A DNA stretch of 5,975 bases, taken from the NCBI GenBank assembly GCA_021821585.1, contig JAKACF010000188.1, positions 1-5,975 of the forward strand, written 5' to 3'. The stretch is from Actinomycetes bacterium. Lineage in GTDB: Bacteria; Actinomycetota; Acidimicrobiia; Acidimicrobiales; Bog-793. The notes under the pieces were generated by a model. It did no database searches and was not told the DNA's origin. It saw nothing but the letters and a program-made list of their open reading frames with translations. Position 1 is the stretch's first letter. Each line of letters begins with the position of its first letter. Made by a program: the position numbers and the translations under genes. Of this stretch, positions 5,920-5,975 are shown one piece after another.

Positions 5920-5975
5920 GGCGACTCGTGGTCGCTGAGCATGGTGCGACTTAGAGGTAAGTCCTGCCCGTCGGG
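5857..5975 (+). ncRNA. Putative structured leader RNA with mutually exclusive hairpins (runs to window edge)
   Basis: Positions 5861-5960 are 60% G+C, clearly lower than the flanking genes. Paired elements visible by eye: an outer stem, CGTG (5864-5867) and GGTC (5870-5873) with GACCCACG (5909-5916); an inner hairpin, TGCGA (5880-5884) with TCGCA (5896-5900); GCGAC (5921-5925) with GTCGC (5931-5935); and a perfect 6 bp hairpin GACTTA-GAGG-TAAGTC (5948-5963). Alternative pairings compete with these, for example CGAGTCG (5882-5888) with CGACTCG (5922-5928). I could not match the region to SAM, SAH, cobalamin, c-di-GMP, c-di-AMP, RNase P, SRP or tmRNA consensus as I remember them. No U-tract terminator is visible before the sequence ends. 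The strand follows the candidate TACACT promoter and is inferred, because the helices exist on both strands. Confidence 0.35.

Noticed and set aside
5857..5975. Known SAM or SAH riboswitch downstream of the SAHH homologue
   Set aside because: The remembered conserved cores of SAM-I/IV and of the SAH riboswitch are not present, and the element lies after rather than before the SAHH homologue.

Overview
The window is about 72% G+C by eye and nearly all coding. It has strong third-position G/C bias, short intergenic gaps and overlapping genes. The gene order phosphomannomutase - Trm112-like - SIS-type phosphoglucose/phosphomannose isomerase - S-adenosylhomocysteine hydrolase family matches a neighbourhood I know from Actinobacteria such as Streptomyces and, more loosely, Mycobacterium. 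The best guess is a high-GC actinobacterium, possibly of a deep lineage such as Acidimicrobiia. That placement is inference.

Layout. Positions 955 down to 1 (minus strand) encode the first 318 residues of the membrane AAA+ protease FtsH; the gene runs off the left edge before the zinc-protease domain. A 50 bp divergent spacer (956-1005) separates it from a plus-strand CPBP-family intramembrane protease gene (1006-1794). A tightly packed plus-strand cluster follows: phosphomannomutase/phosphoglucomutase (1820-3247), a 79-residue Trm112-like protein (3237-3476), a bifunctional phosphoglucose/phosphomannose isomerase (3473-4528) and a short-type (archaeal/Thermotoga-like) S-adenosylhomocysteine hydrolase homologue (4535-5806). 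The first two junctions overlap by 11 and 4 nt and the last leaves a 6 nt gap, so this is very probably one transcript.

How the genes work together. The isomerase interconverts fructose-6-P, glucose-6-P and mannose-6-P, and the mutase makes hexose-1-phosphates. Together they feed nucleotide-sugar (GDP-mannose or UDP-glucose) synthesis for cell-surface glycans. The SAH hydrolase homologue would normally remove the by-product of SAM-dependent methylation. This copy, however, has lost two residues of the catalytic set (Lys to Arg, His to Gln) and has a degraded substrate segment, so its activity is in doubt.

The last 169 bp (5807-5975) are different. The stretch 5861-5960 is only 60% G+C. It follows a plausible -10 box, contains two overlapping 20-21 codon ORFs, and carries five alternating GCGA(C)/GTCGC segments that can form mutually exclusive hairpins. 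It looks like a structured leader RNA for a gene beyond the right edge. A group II intron 5' end beginning at 5944 is a weaker alternative. I found no insertion sequence, CRISPR array, tRNA or rRNA.
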